DNA of 64,000 bases from Eublepharis macularius (lineage: Eukaryota; Chordata; Lepidosauria; Squamata; Eublepharidae): positions 10,312,001 through 10,376,000 of the forward strand of contig NC_072801.1 in assembly GCF_028583425.1 (NCBI RefSeq), given 5' to 3'. The notes under the pieces are model-generated. The model had not been told where the DNA came from, did not search any database, and saw nothing but the letters and a program-made list of their open reading frames with translations. The position numbers and the translations under genes are program-made. Within the stretch, counting starts at the first letter, position 1. Each line of letters starts with the position of its first letter. Positions 32,901 through 37,799 of this stretch are shown piece after piece.

Positions 32901-33474
32901 CCTACCTGATAGTCCACCTTCCACTTTCTGTATTAGTAGCTATTGCTGTATTCTTTGGCAGTGAATTCTGTAAGCTAATACTTTCACACAATGCATAACT
33001 TCAGATTGTCCTGAATTTACTACCAATCCACTTGATCAGATGCCTTGAGTTCTAGTGTAACACTGTGCTCTGCCAGCAGCTTGCTTTTCTGCCTGTTTCC
33101 TGGTACTCAGAATAGTCTTCTAATTTTCTGTGTGTAAGGTATTTCGAAAGCTTTCTTTTCATTTCTTTTTTTCTTAATATACCGCGGGTAAGCATTCAGG
33201 TGTGCAACCCCCTGTCTATGGTCTGCTGGCGCCATTGCAGGAAGTGTGTTCCTCATTGATTTCTCTGCATGTGTCAGTTGGACCTAAGACAGGAGGCTCA
33301 GTTCAGATATACTCCCGAAGGCACTTTCTCATCCCGTCTTGCTTTTTTTCTGTTTCTTTAGCCTACACTGAGGACCTAGGTGCAGTTGGTGGCGCTTGCC
33401 TTGAAGACGACACCAATGCCCTGCGATTGGACGAAGACAGTGAGCACCCACCAATGATTCTTCGGACGGACTGA
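2893..33474 (+). CDS. WIPI2: WIPI2 gene, whole coding span (12 coding exons)
   Basis: WD-repeat protein interacting with phosphoinositides 2, an Atg18-family (PROPPIN) beta-propeller. It binds PI3P on the forming phagophore and recruits the ATG12-ATG5-ATG16L1 complex so that LC3 is lipidated. Coding exons: 2893-2966, 13499-13581, 16354-16523, 21282-21378, 23464-23561, 23697-23789, 25159-25229, 26783-26890, 28444-28608, 31389-31496, 32252-32382 and 33362-33474. Reading phase is kept across all 11 GT-AG introns; the sum is 1311 nt, or 436 residues plus stop. Visible landmarks are FRRG at 223-226, Arg108 in the LNRQ segment, and Ser395-Pro in the C-terminal tail. The function and the named residues come from knowledge of mammalian WIPI2; identity rests on near-complete similarity in every exon. 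No frameshift or stop is seen, so the gene looks intact. Confidence 0.97.
3021..3062. promoter_or_regulatory. Paired cAMP-response-element palindromes in intron 1
   Basis: GTGACGTCAC occurs twice, at 3021-3030 and 3053-3062, 32 bp apart (about three helical turns), just 3' of the exon 1 splice donor and still within the CpG island. TGACGTCA is the full CREB/ATF site. Two exact copies in so short a space suggest function, but no binding evidence is available here. Confidence 0.6.
3178..3385 (+). mobile_element. BovB (RTE) LINE, 3' end fragment
   Basis: Conceptual translation gives the C-terminal end of BovB ORF2 ([11 protein letters not shown], then a [17 protein letters not shown] ending), followed by the short BovB 3' end. 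Only the last 60 or so codons are present, as usual for a 5'-truncated LINE copy. BovB is known for horizontal spread between squamates and ruminants. It lies in WIPI2 intron 1. Confidence 0.8.
3668..3835 (-). repeat. tRNA-derived SINE, minus strand
   Basis: The minus strand carries a Pol III B box (GGTTCAATCCC, complement of 3778-3788) and a body (TCCCCAGTTAAAGGAT) typical of a common squamate tRNA-SINE. Other copies are at 21545-21725 and 40680-40920. Confidence 0.7.
7743..7815 (-). repeat. Fragment of hammerhead-type foldback family
   Basis: On the minus strand it reads GACTCATGAAAGCTCATATT and then AGTCTTTAAAATGCTTGTGGA, the same order as the terminal repeat at 45541-45590. Single arm only. 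Confidence 0.55.
9550..9810 (+). mobile_element. L2/Jockey-like LINE ORF2 remnant
   Basis: A decayed frame reads roughly [11 protein letters not shown] then PFPRK, matching the conserved end of L2-type ORF2 (RAFS..APRLWN.LP). It is interrupted and short. The preceding sequence (9400-9540) may belong to the same copy. Confidence 0.5.
10140..10260 (+). mobile_element. CR1 LINE 3' fragment
   Basis: Resembles the tail of CR1 ORF2 and its 3' UTR (AGAAGAAGGTTGGACAAATT, then the CCATGATGGTTGAGTAGGG phrase). It is short and decayed. Confidence 0.5.
10984..11880 (+). pseudogene. Penelope-like reverse transcriptase, truncated and frameshifted
   Basis: The frame is open from the truncation to 11913. 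Motifs in order: [10 protein letters not shown] near residue 65, [14 protein letters not shown], the [18 protein letters not shown] block and the catalytic FVDDTF, then GKLPFLD and [10 protein letters not shown]. These are diagnostic of Penelope RTs, a lineage related to telomerase. The N-terminal part is missing. The frame changes near a C6 run at 11853-11858, where a one-base indel separates the RT from the endonuclease frame. Confidence 0.88.
11860..12691 (+). pseudogene. Penelope-like linker and GIY-YIG endonuclease
   Basis: Open to the TGA at 12689-12691. The nuclease region shows [17 protein letters not shown], then RIKEHERHC, and a later EH...GH segment, the expected order for a GIY-YIG nuclease (GIY replaced by VYR, second motif VYIG, catalytic Arg and a later Glu/His). 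This enzyme nicks the target for primed reverse transcription. It is out of frame with the RT by one base. The rest of the frame looks intact, which suggests fairly recent insertion. Confidence 0.85.
12762..12806 (+). ncRNA. Hammerhead-ribozyme-like motif in the PLE terminal repeat
   Basis: Order: stem I strand CCT (12764-12766), core CTGAAGA (12767-12773), one extra T, stem II GCCAGC / GCTGGC (12775-12780 and 12788-12793) with a 7-nt loop, GAAA (12794-12797), a single C-G pair as stem III, cleavage triplet GTC (12799-12801), and stem I strand AGG. Minimal type I hammerheads with a one-pair stem III have been described in Penelope elements and tend to work as dimers. The extra base before stem II departs from the strict consensus. 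Confidence 0.65.
12885..13010 (-). repeat. Interspersed retroposon, family A, 3' end
   Basis: TTTATTTATTTGCATTATAT followed by CCCACCTTTCTCTCTGAGACT, the reversed end seen at 440, 30165, 40255 and 45615. Confidence 0.6.
13499..13581 (+). CDS. WIPI2: WIPI2 coding exon 2 (residues 25-53)
   Basis: Acceptor TTTGCAG ends at 13498 and donor GTAAGT starts at 13582. It encodes the end of blade 1, including [15 protein letters not shown] and [10 protein letters not shown]. Phase joins exactly to exons 1 and 3. Confidence 0.97.
13828..14064 (+). repeat. tRNA-derived SINE with GTT tail
   Basis: Pol III A-box-like TAGCATAGTGG and B box GGTTCAAATCC (13880-13890), then a conserved body (GGCCTTGGGTAAGCCAC) and a 3' run of GTT repeats at 14041-14064. 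It lies in WIPI2 intron 2. Confidence 0.85.
14500..15095. repeat. GC-rich degenerate repeat, probable hAT-type end
   Basis: About 500 bp of short degenerate units built on GGCCATTTTGG and GGCCGAAAATGG, followed by CCGGAATGGTGTTCCGG and an end reading TCAAAATGAGCCCTG. The reversed end (CAGGGCTCATTTTGA) resembles a hAT terminus, but no matching left terminus is visible. A related GC-rich segment is at 41540-41795. Confidence 0.45.
15640..15790 (-). mobile_element. CR1 LINE 3' fragment, minus strand
   Basis: TCCACCTAGTCCGGCCTCCT and CACACAGTGGCCAGCCAAG match the reversed CR1 3' region, also seen at 17560-17620. Confidence 0.65.
16354..16523 (+). CDS. WIPI2: WIPI2 coding exon 3 (residues 53-109)
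   Basis: Acceptor CTCTACAG and donor GTGAGT. It encodes blade 2 sequence with [11 protein letters not shown], a [15 protein letters not shown] stretch and the final LNRQ. Arg108, which in human WIPI2 contacts ATG16L1, falls in LNRQ. Confidence 0.97.
16887..17095 (+). repeat. tRNA-derived SINE
   Basis: GTATAATGGTTAGAGAGTC (A box region), GGTTCGAATCC (B box, 16932-16942), then CTGGGTGACCTTGGGCC and a GAGAAAGGTGAGGTATAAAT end. Related copy at 27371-27575. Confidence 0.85.
17744..18937 (-). pseudogene. CR1 ORF2, reverse transcriptase and C-terminal end
   Basis: Contains [51 protein letters not shown] and the catalytic FADDTKLF, followed by the CR1 C-terminal region (RNTWNSLP-type ending, [13 protein letters not shown]). 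Open for 397 codons, so this copy is only lightly decayed. Confidence 0.92.
18951..19544 (-). pseudogene. CR1 ORF2, linker and start of reverse transcriptase
   Basis: Contains [56 protein letters not shown] and PVSLTS, the RT domain 1-2 blocks. A frame break near 18940-18950 separates it from the last segment. Confidence 0.9.
19541..20692 (-). pseudogene. CR1 ORF2, endonuclease part
   Basis: Apurinic-like endonuclease with [62 protein letters not shown] and SDHNVIEY in order. These are the catalytic Asn, Glu, Tyr, Asp-Asn and Ser-Asp-His blocks of LINE endonucleases. The frame is lost at about 19545-19560, where the next segment begins. Confidence 0.9.
20885..21085 (-). mobile_element. CR1 LINE 3' fragment, minus strand
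   Basis: CATAGAATCATAGAATCGGA and GGGTCATCTAGTCCAGCCCC are the reversed CR1 3' end and its octamer repeat. It is separate from the long CR1 just to its left. Confidence 0.85.
21282..21378 (+). CDS. WIPI2: WIPI2 coding exon 4 (residues 110-142)
   Basis: Acceptor CCGTCCAG and donor GTAAGG. It encodes [19 protein letters not shown] and TPPNPA of blade 3. It lies about 500 bp beyond the nested CR1/Penelope insertion in intron 3, so that insertion does not touch coding sequence. Confidence 0.97.
21545..21725 (-). repeat. tRNA-derived SINE, minus strand
   Basis: GAAGCTGCCTTATAGTGAGT, ACTGGCAGCATCTCTCCAG and the B-box complement GGGATTGAACC (from 21691), a common squamate tRNA-SINE. It lies 166 bp downstream of WIPI2 exon 4. 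Confidence 0.85.
22052..22647 (-). mobile_element. Foldback insertion with 79-bp identical arms
   Basis: Flanked by an exact 13-bp direct repeat TCTTCCTGCTCAT (22039-22051 and 22648-22660). Arms 22089-22167 and 22569-22647 are perfect inverted copies over 79 bp. The right arm abuts the target repeat; a 37-nt unique tail lies outside the left arm. The loop of about 400 bp has no coding potential. The design matches the Penelope-type insertion at 17393-20825, read on the minus strand. It lies in WIPI2 intron 4. Confidence 0.8.
22764..23063. mobile_element. MITE-like foldback DNA element
   Basis: Long inverted repeats of over 100 bp on each side meet in a short AT-rich centre (22889-22935). The ends read CTAAACTACAC and the complement GTGTGGTTTAG. 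A 7-bp direct repeat CTGAGGG (22757-22763 and 23064-23070) flanks it, consistent with a 7-8 bp duplication of hAT type. No transposase. It lies in WIPI2 intron 4. Confidence 0.75.
23464..23561 (+). CDS. WIPI2: WIPI2 coding exon 5 (residues 142-174)
   Basis: Acceptor TTTCCTAG and donor GTAAGC. It encodes [18 protein letters not shown] and [11 protein letters not shown] of blade 4. The intron that follows is only 135 bp and stays open in frame (see findings). Confidence 0.97.
23562..23696 (+). other. WIPI2 intron 5, short and open in frame
   Basis: This 135-bp intron has normal GT and AG ends and a T-rich tract before the acceptor. Its length is a multiple of three and it has no stop in the reading frame of exons 5 and 6, so a retained intron would add 45 residues between two blades. 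Confidence 0.85.
23697..23789 (+). CDS. WIPI2: WIPI2 coding exon 6 (residues 175-205)
   Basis: Acceptor TTCTCAG after a strong T-rich tract; donor GTACAG. It encodes [19 protein letters not shown] and TKLATASEK, the WD-like blade leading to the lipid-binding motif. Its length of 93 nt (31 codons) is phase-neutral. Confidence 0.97.
24268..24524. mobile_element. Non-autonomous hAT-type element, family H1, copy 1
   Basis: Ends CAGGGCTTTTTTTC and GAAAAAAAGCCCTG, with an 8-bp flanking repeat CTTA(T/C)GAC (24260-24267 and 24525-24532), the length made by hAT transposases. The inner half is also an inverted repeat around TGATCTCCAGACAGAGGGGA. It lies in WIPI2 intron 6. Confidence 0.85.
25159..25229 (+). 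CDS. WIPI2: WIPI2 coding exon 7 with FRRG motif (residues 206-229)
   Basis: Acceptor TCTACTAG and donor GTGAAG (25230), which splits the Arg229 codon. It encodes [17 protein letters not shown] followed by RRG. FRRG at residues 223-226 is the hallmark of PROPPINs: its two arginines lie in the two phosphoinositide pockets. Confidence 0.97.
25439..25654. mobile_element. Non-autonomous hAT-type element, family H1, copy 2
   Basis: Same family as 24268-24524: ends CAGGGCTTTTTTTC and GAAAAAAAGCCCTG. The 8-bp flank is (A/G)TCTCCAG at 25431-25438 and 25655-25662. Its interior has partly diverged. It lies in WIPI2 intron 7, 210 bp past exon 7. Confidence 0.82.
25977..26296 (+). mobile_element. Foldback retroelement with internal tandem array
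   Basis: Flanked by CTTTGGTAT (25968-25976 and 26297-26305). The left arm reads AAAATAGTAAAGAGTCCAGT and the right arm is its complement ending ACTCTTTACTATTTT; a unique tail of about 30 nt (GCAGCTACAG...GGCTAACTCC) lies outside the right arm only. The centre is a 52-bp tandem repeat. Relatives at 35347-35617 and 37637-37777. It lies in WIPI2 intron 7. Confidence 0.82.
26051..26220 (+). repeat. 52-bp tandem repeat of hammerhead-like units
   Basis: Three near-identical 52-bp units start at 26051, 26103 and 26155, and a fourth, internally deleted, at 26207. Each junction holds GCAT, CTGACAA, stem II GAGAGC / GTTCTC with a TGTG loop, GAAA, GCTT and ATGC. This is the order of a minimal hammerhead with a one-pair stem III and a GCAT/ATGC stem I. 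The core reads CTGACAA where CTGANGA is expected, so the key G8 is an A and these copies should be inactive. Confidence 0.7.
26783..26890 (+). CDS. WIPI2: WIPI2 coding exon 8 (residues 229-265)
   Basis: Acceptor CCCTCCAG and donor GTAAGT. It encodes [19 protein letters not shown] and [14 protein letters not shown], a canonical WD-type blade. It differs from the human form as I remember it by few residues (for example ISS for ICS). Confidence 0.96.
27371..27575 (+). repeat. tRNA-derived SINE
   Basis: GTAATGGTTAGAGTGTCAG (A box region) and GGTTCAAATCC (B box, 27425-27435), then CTGGGTGACCCTGGGCCAG. Same family as 16887-17095. It lies in WIPI2 intron 8. Confidence 0.88.
27590..27760 (-). repeat. 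MIR/CORE-type SINE, minus strand
   Basis: CAACCCTGTGAGGTAGGCC then GGGATTTGAACC, the reversed tail and B box of a MIR-like SINE. Confidence 0.7.
27761..28443. other. WIPI2 intron 8, unannotated
   Basis: No repeat or exon recognised apart from the acceptor of exon 9. Confidence 0.4.
28444..28608 (+). CDS. WIPI2: WIPI2 coding exon 9 (residues 265-320)
   Basis: Acceptor ACTTCCAG and donor GTGAGT. It encodes [36 protein letters not shown] and [11 protein letters not shown]. This covers the blade 6 loop region that inserts into membranes in PROPPINs. Confidence 0.96.
28609..30160. other. WIPI2 intron 9, unannotated part
   Basis: Contains short C and G runs (28796-28808 and 30022-30030). I see no clear element or coding sequence. 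Confidence 0.4.
30165..30620 (-). repeat. Interspersed retroposon, family A
   Basis: ATTATTTATTTACATTGTAT, then CTTTCTCACTGAGACTCAAG, CAATAGGGTACACAAATGC and AGAAGCAATTCTAA. The longest copy here together with 440-906. It lies in WIPI2 intron 9. Confidence 0.65.
31389..31496 (+). CDS. WIPI2: WIPI2 coding exon 10 (residues 320-356)
   Basis: Acceptor TTTTCCAG and donor GTAAGC. It encodes [20 protein letters not shown] and [15 protein letters not shown], the last propeller blade. Confidence 0.97.
32252..32382 (+). CDS. WIPI2: WIPI2 coding exon 11 (residues 356-400)
   Basis: Acceptor TTCCCATAG and donor GTAAGA. It encodes the flexible C-terminal tail, ending [10 protein letters not shown]. This is the most diverged part of the protein against human. 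Ser395 followed by Pro matches the site phosphorylated by mTORC1 in human WIPI2. The codon after His399 is split with exon 12. Confidence 0.94.
33362..33474 (+). CDS. WIPI2: WIPI2 coding exon 12 and stop (residues 400-436)
   Basis: Acceptor GTTTCTTTAG. It encodes [17 protein letters not shown] and ends in the conserved HPPMILRTD before TGA at 33472-33474. Confidence 0.97.
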
Positions 33475-35230
33475 GCTCAGACGCGCTCCTGAGGCAGGGA
33501 ATGCCGGCCCAGCCTTTTTGGAGGACACTTGTGTCTGTGCTGCTACAAACTTGAGAGAGATGGAGAGAGGATGACAGACTCTTAAATAGTTGGACGGCAA
33601 CGAAAATAACCCATTCTAGCTGTAATTTTGATTCAATGCCATTAGGAGAAGGGTGGGGTGGAAAAGATATGGTTTCACTTTGGTAGCTTTAAAAGCCTGC
33701 TTTATCCTTTAGGTGTGAGGATATATCTTTATCTCTCTCTCTCTATTTTTTTGCTGTTCCTGTTGCCAAAACCTGCCGTTTGCGCGGTCTGTGGCACTCC
33801 CTAGCTTTGCATGCCTTCTTGTGCCAAGCGAGCAGATTCACTTTATACCAAAAGTTTTCAGTTTTTTTAAAATAAATAAATACATGTTCATAACACTTGG
33901 CCACTCATCAGGAAGCAGGGAGGTTTTGGTTCTGGATTCTCCGGCTTGTTCTGCTCAGACATACAGGTCTTCATGCATGGGCTTGCAGGCACACCTGGTG
34001 ACTGAATGCAACCTTTAGGACTCCCCCCCCCTCCTTTGGGTTCTCTCTTGCTGCTGCCACCCCTCCCTCACAACCTCTTTCCAGCTCCCCATCCTTTCTT
34101 CCTGGACCACTTTGTTAATTAAACCTCCTTCTGAATGTTGCCTTGCTTGTGGAACTTGTTGTGTTCTCCAAAAGGGGGAGAGGCCTCTGCTCCAGACGTC
34201 GTGGCTGCTTTTTCCCTAAGGAGGTGACATGGAGAGAACTGCTTTGCAGAGGAACTGGGGGTGGAGCCTGCTCTTTGTCAGTCGTGTTGACTTTACTACA
34301 TATCAGAAAGTAGAGCCAAGGTGTCAAGCATTAAAGATCTCGCGTTACTAACCCTGAAAGCATGCTCCTCAGCCTCTTGCCTGACCAATACCATCTGCCC
34401 ACTTTGAAGCTTGCTTTAATACTTCCAAAGCTAGTCATCCTTCTTGCTAACAACTTGATGGCGCTCCCTTCAGAATATGTAGGTCCTGCACTCAGGTTTT
34501 GCAGCTGAGCATACTCTTACGTAGGTGATAGAGAAACACAGGGCCGCTGCTGCTGGAAAGGGCAGCCGTCTATCGTGGGCCCCCAAGTAATGTGTAGTGA
34601 AACCAACCTGGAATCCTGAATGGGGTGTGTTTCTCCCCTCCGCATCACATCATTGGCTGTTGCTAAGATGAGCAAGGAAATGCAGAATGGGTTAAGGCAG
34701 GGCAAAGTTCTTTTTCTAAACAGTGCATAATGAGGATGGAGACCTGCTGTTCCCGGGGTGAGGGGTGGGGTGCAGCCCCACATTTCTCATGGCACGCTTC
34801 TCCACCCTTGGTCACGGGACAGGCATTCTCCCTTGGCATTCTGGGTGCTGGGCTGAGCCCCCACACACCCTTGTATCCCAGTTTTGACCAATGTGTCCCC
34901 TTACCATCTCTTGTACCATCTCTTCTGAGGTCTCTGTGGCATGTTGCGTGACCTCAACAGCTTGTGTGGCAGTTCTTGATGTCACAGAAGGGGCTGATCC
35001 TGTTCCGGAACTGCCTGGACTCTGGTAAAGAGTGACCAAAGTTGGGCAAAACTGTTACCTGCTTTTATGGAGCTGTAATGTGCCTTGGGGGGGTGGGGGT
35101 TGTTTTTTTTTAACCTTTTAGATCTGTTTCGTTGAGCAAAACCAATGATGTGTATACCCTTTCAAGTGTGAACCTCTTGTTTTCTTAGATTGTTAGCCAC
35201 CTTTTTTTCAATTAAATTATTACTCAATCT
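33475..35230 (+). other. WIPI2: Probable WIPI2 3' UTR
   Basis: No repeat is obvious between the stop codon and about 35230. Two polyadenylation hexamers stand out: overlapping AATAAA copies at 33871-33880 and ATTAAA at 35211-35216. A short and a long 3' UTR are both plausible; the exact ends are inferred. Confidence 0.5.
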
Positions 35231-35346
35231 CCCTTTTTGTGGCATTCTCTCCTCCCCCAAAGAGAGAAAACAAACAACCCTTCCAACAAAGTTAAAAAAG
35301 GATTGCCTTCTAAACCAAGGGAAATGGATGAGCCTCAGGAGAAAAA

Positions 35347-35617
35347 TAGTAGAGTCCAGTAGCACCTTTAAGACTAACCAGCTTTATTGTAGCATATGCT
35401 TTTGAGAACCACAGCTCTCTTGTCAGATGCAACTTTATTGTAGCGTAAGCTTTCGAGACCCACAGCTCTCTTGGTCAGATGCATCTGATGATGCATCTAA
35501 CCAAGAGAGCTGTGGTTCTCGAAAGCTTACGCTACAATAAAGTTGGTTAGTCTGAACGGTGCTACTGGACTCTTTACTATTTTGCGACTACACACTAACA
35601 TGGCTAACTCCTCTGGA
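35347..35617 (+). mobile_element. Foldback retroelement, relative of 25977-26296
   Basis: Exact 12-bp flanking repeat TCAGGAGAAAAA (35335-35346 and 35618-35629). The arms read TAGTAGAGTCCAGTAGCACC and the complement; a unique tail of about 37 nt (GCGACTACAC...GGCTAACTCCTCTGG) lies outside the right arm only. The central motif reads GCAT, CTAACCA, GAGAGC / GTTCTC, GAAA, GCTT, so the hammerhead-like core is decayed. Confidence 0.85.
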
Positions 35618-36457
35618 TCAGGAGAAAAAGACATTCTCCTTATAAGTGCAGATTGTGTTGGGGAGGGGTGTTGAAGTGTGTTCCGGGGAGCTCTGGAAGC
35701 TTCTTGGAGGTTCTCCAGTAGGGGGATCATTAATTGGGGGGAGGGGGCAGCTTCCCTGAGCTGTATTCTGTGCTTTTAAGATGCAGAAACCTCATCTCCA
35801 GGGAAGCTGCATGCTACTGCCCTGCTGATGAACAGGGGCCCACTGAGTGCATTGTGAGGAATGATGGCTCTCTCTGTCTCCGCACCGTCCCAGAGTACAG
35901 CTCCTTGTTGTTCATTTTGCAGCCACTAGGTGGTGAACCTCCCTTAGCTTTGTGCATTTGGTGGGGGGGGGAGTGGACAAAAGGCAGCCAAATAAATCCA
36001 GCCACCTGTGAAGAATAGATTCTAAGGAAAGACGGTCATGGAAAGGAAGGCAGAGAGCAAGTGGAGGCAGTGTGGACAAGGAGATTTTGCCCAAAGTACT
36101 GGTGAGAGACAACGTTGGGGGAGGGGAGTACTGAAACTGGGTGAGGTCAACAAACAGCTTTGCCCCCTAGGCCATTGTCTCGGAAGGCGCATCATAAGGA
36201 ACTCGCCCCTTCACCACTATTTATGTGGTGCATCTTTTTTATCCTGCCATTCTGCAAAGGAGCTTGTGTGTGCATTATGTGCCGTCAAGTTGCCTCCAAC
36301 CTATAGCGACCCTATGAATGAAAAGACCACCAAAACGTCCTATCATTAACAGACTTGCTCAGATTTTGCAGACTGAAGGACGTGGCTTCCTTTATTGAGT
36401 CAAGCCATCTCGTTTTAGATTTTTCTCTTTCCCTACTACCTTCCACTTTTCCCAGCA

Positions 36458-36886
36458 TTATTGATTTTTCCAGAGAGTCTTGTCTTCTCTTGAGATAAAG
36501 TATGATAGCCTCAGTTTTGTCATTTTAGCTTCTAGAGAGAATTCAGGGTTGATTTGATCTAGAACCCGCTTATTTGTCTTTTTGGCCATCCATGGTATCT
36601 GCAGGACTCTCCTCCAGCACCACATTTCAAATGAATCAATTTTCTTCCTGTCAGCTGTCTTCATAGTCCAACTTTCACATCCATACATCATAATGGGGAA
36701 TACCATAGTTTGGATTATCTTGATCTTGGTTCCCAGAGAGACACCTTTATCTTTAGGGACCTTCTCTAGCTCCCTCACAGCTGCTCTTCCAAGTCTCGGT
36801 CTTCTGACTTCTTGGTTGCAGTCTCCCTTTTGGTTAATTGATTCAACCAAGGAATAGAAAATCCTGAACAGTTTCAGTTTCCTCAT
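36458..36886 (-). pseudogene. BovB ORF2, C-terminal RT/thumb region
   Basis: Open for 142 codons. Diagnostic MYGCESWTMKTADRKKIDSF followed by EMWCWRRVLQIPWMAKKTN. It joins the fragment at 3178-3385 in family terms but is a separate copy. Confidence 0.88.
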
Positions 36887-37033
36887 TGCGAACTTTAAAA
36901 TTGTGTAATTCCTCAGTAGTCGTCATTTTGTCTTATTGATGTTCAGCTGTAATCTTGTTTTGGTGCTTTCTCCTTTAATCTACATCAGTAGTTGTTTCAA
37001 GTCTTCACTGTTTTCTGCCAGTAACGTGGTGTC

Positions 37034-37186
37034 CAAACGAAAAAGAGGCTGCACTGGTACTGTAAGCACAAACCCAAAGCGGACCAACCATGACCGAAGG
37101 CGTAGGAATAAAGGTTTCCCAATGGTATGATGTGGGAAACCTTCATTCCTACGCCTTCGGTCGTGGTTGGTCCACTTTGGGTTTGT
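37034..37186 (-). mobile_element. Foldback insertion within BovB
   Basis: Flanked by a 14-bp direct repeat AGTAAC(G/A)TGGTGTC (37020-37033 and 37187-37200) that is BovB sequence. Arms 37068-37121 and 37133-37186 are inverted over 54 bp with three mismatches. An 11-nt loop separates them, and a 34-nt unique tail lies outside the left arm only. The same layout as the other foldback insertions. Confidence 0.85.
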
Positions 37187-37419
37187 AGTAACATGGTGTC
37201 ATCTGCATATCTCAAGTTGATAATGTTCCTTGCAACAATTTTCACTCCACCTTCTTCTAAATCTAATCCAGCTTTCCTTATGATATGCTCTGCATAGAGG
37301 TTGAACAAGTGGGGAAATAATCTACATCCTTGTCTGACACCTTTGACAATTGGAAACTATTCTGTTTTCCTGTATTCTGTCCTAAAAAGTAGCCTCTTGT
37401 CATACATGCTTCTCCCTTT

Positions 37420-37560
37420 ATTTTCTCCTCACAACAACCCTGTGAGGTAAGCGAAGCTGAGGGCAACTGAGTACAGGTGATGCAGCAGGGTTCATAGTTC
37501 TTGTTTCGGCATTTTATCCTTACAACAGCCCTGTGAGGCTGAGAGTGGGAGATCACTGAC
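37420..37560 (-). repeat. MIR-like SINE fragments
   Basis: ACAACAACCCTGTGAGGTAAG and ACAACAGCCCTGTGAGGCTGA, two similar reversed SINE ends in a row. Confidence 0.5.
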
Positions 37561-37636
37561 TGAATGTCTGCAAGAGGGCCGTTCCCAAGGCGATTGGCTT
37601 TAATCCCTAAAAATACAGAAACCTTATGTATTCTGA

Positions 37637-37777
37637 TCCAGAGGAGTTAGCTGTGTTAGCCTGTAGTTGCAAATTAGTAACGATGACGATGCATCTGACG
37701 AAGAGAGCTGTGGTTCTCAAAAGCTTATGCTACAGATAAGTTGATTAGTCTTAAAGGTGCTACTGGATTCTTTACTA
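37637..37777 (-). mobile_element. Shortened foldback element with hammerhead-like motif
   Basis: Exact 13-bp flanking repeat TTATGTATTCTGA (37624-37636 and 37778-37790). The tail of the 35347-35617 family appears reversed at the left (TCCAGAGGAGTTAGC...), then one almost complete arm to the right. The + strand reads GCAT, CTGACGA (37695-37701), GAGAGC / GTTCTC, AAAA instead of GAAA, GCTT, ATGC. The G12 position is lost, so it is probably inactive. Confidence 0.78.
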
Positions 37778-37799
37778 TTATGTATTCTGAATGCAAACT

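Larger units (their letters stand above)
36272..37415 (-). mobile_element. BovB (RTE) LINE fragment, minus strand
   Basis: From the right: RT with KGVRQGC, FNLYAEHIIRKAGL and the catalytic YADDTMLL, then the later part with LGRAAVRELEKV, MYGCESWTMKTADRKKIDSF and WCWRRVLQIPW, ending in the BovB 3' end at the left. It has frame breaks and a 153-bp insertion (37034-37186) within the RT region. Confidence 0.9.
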
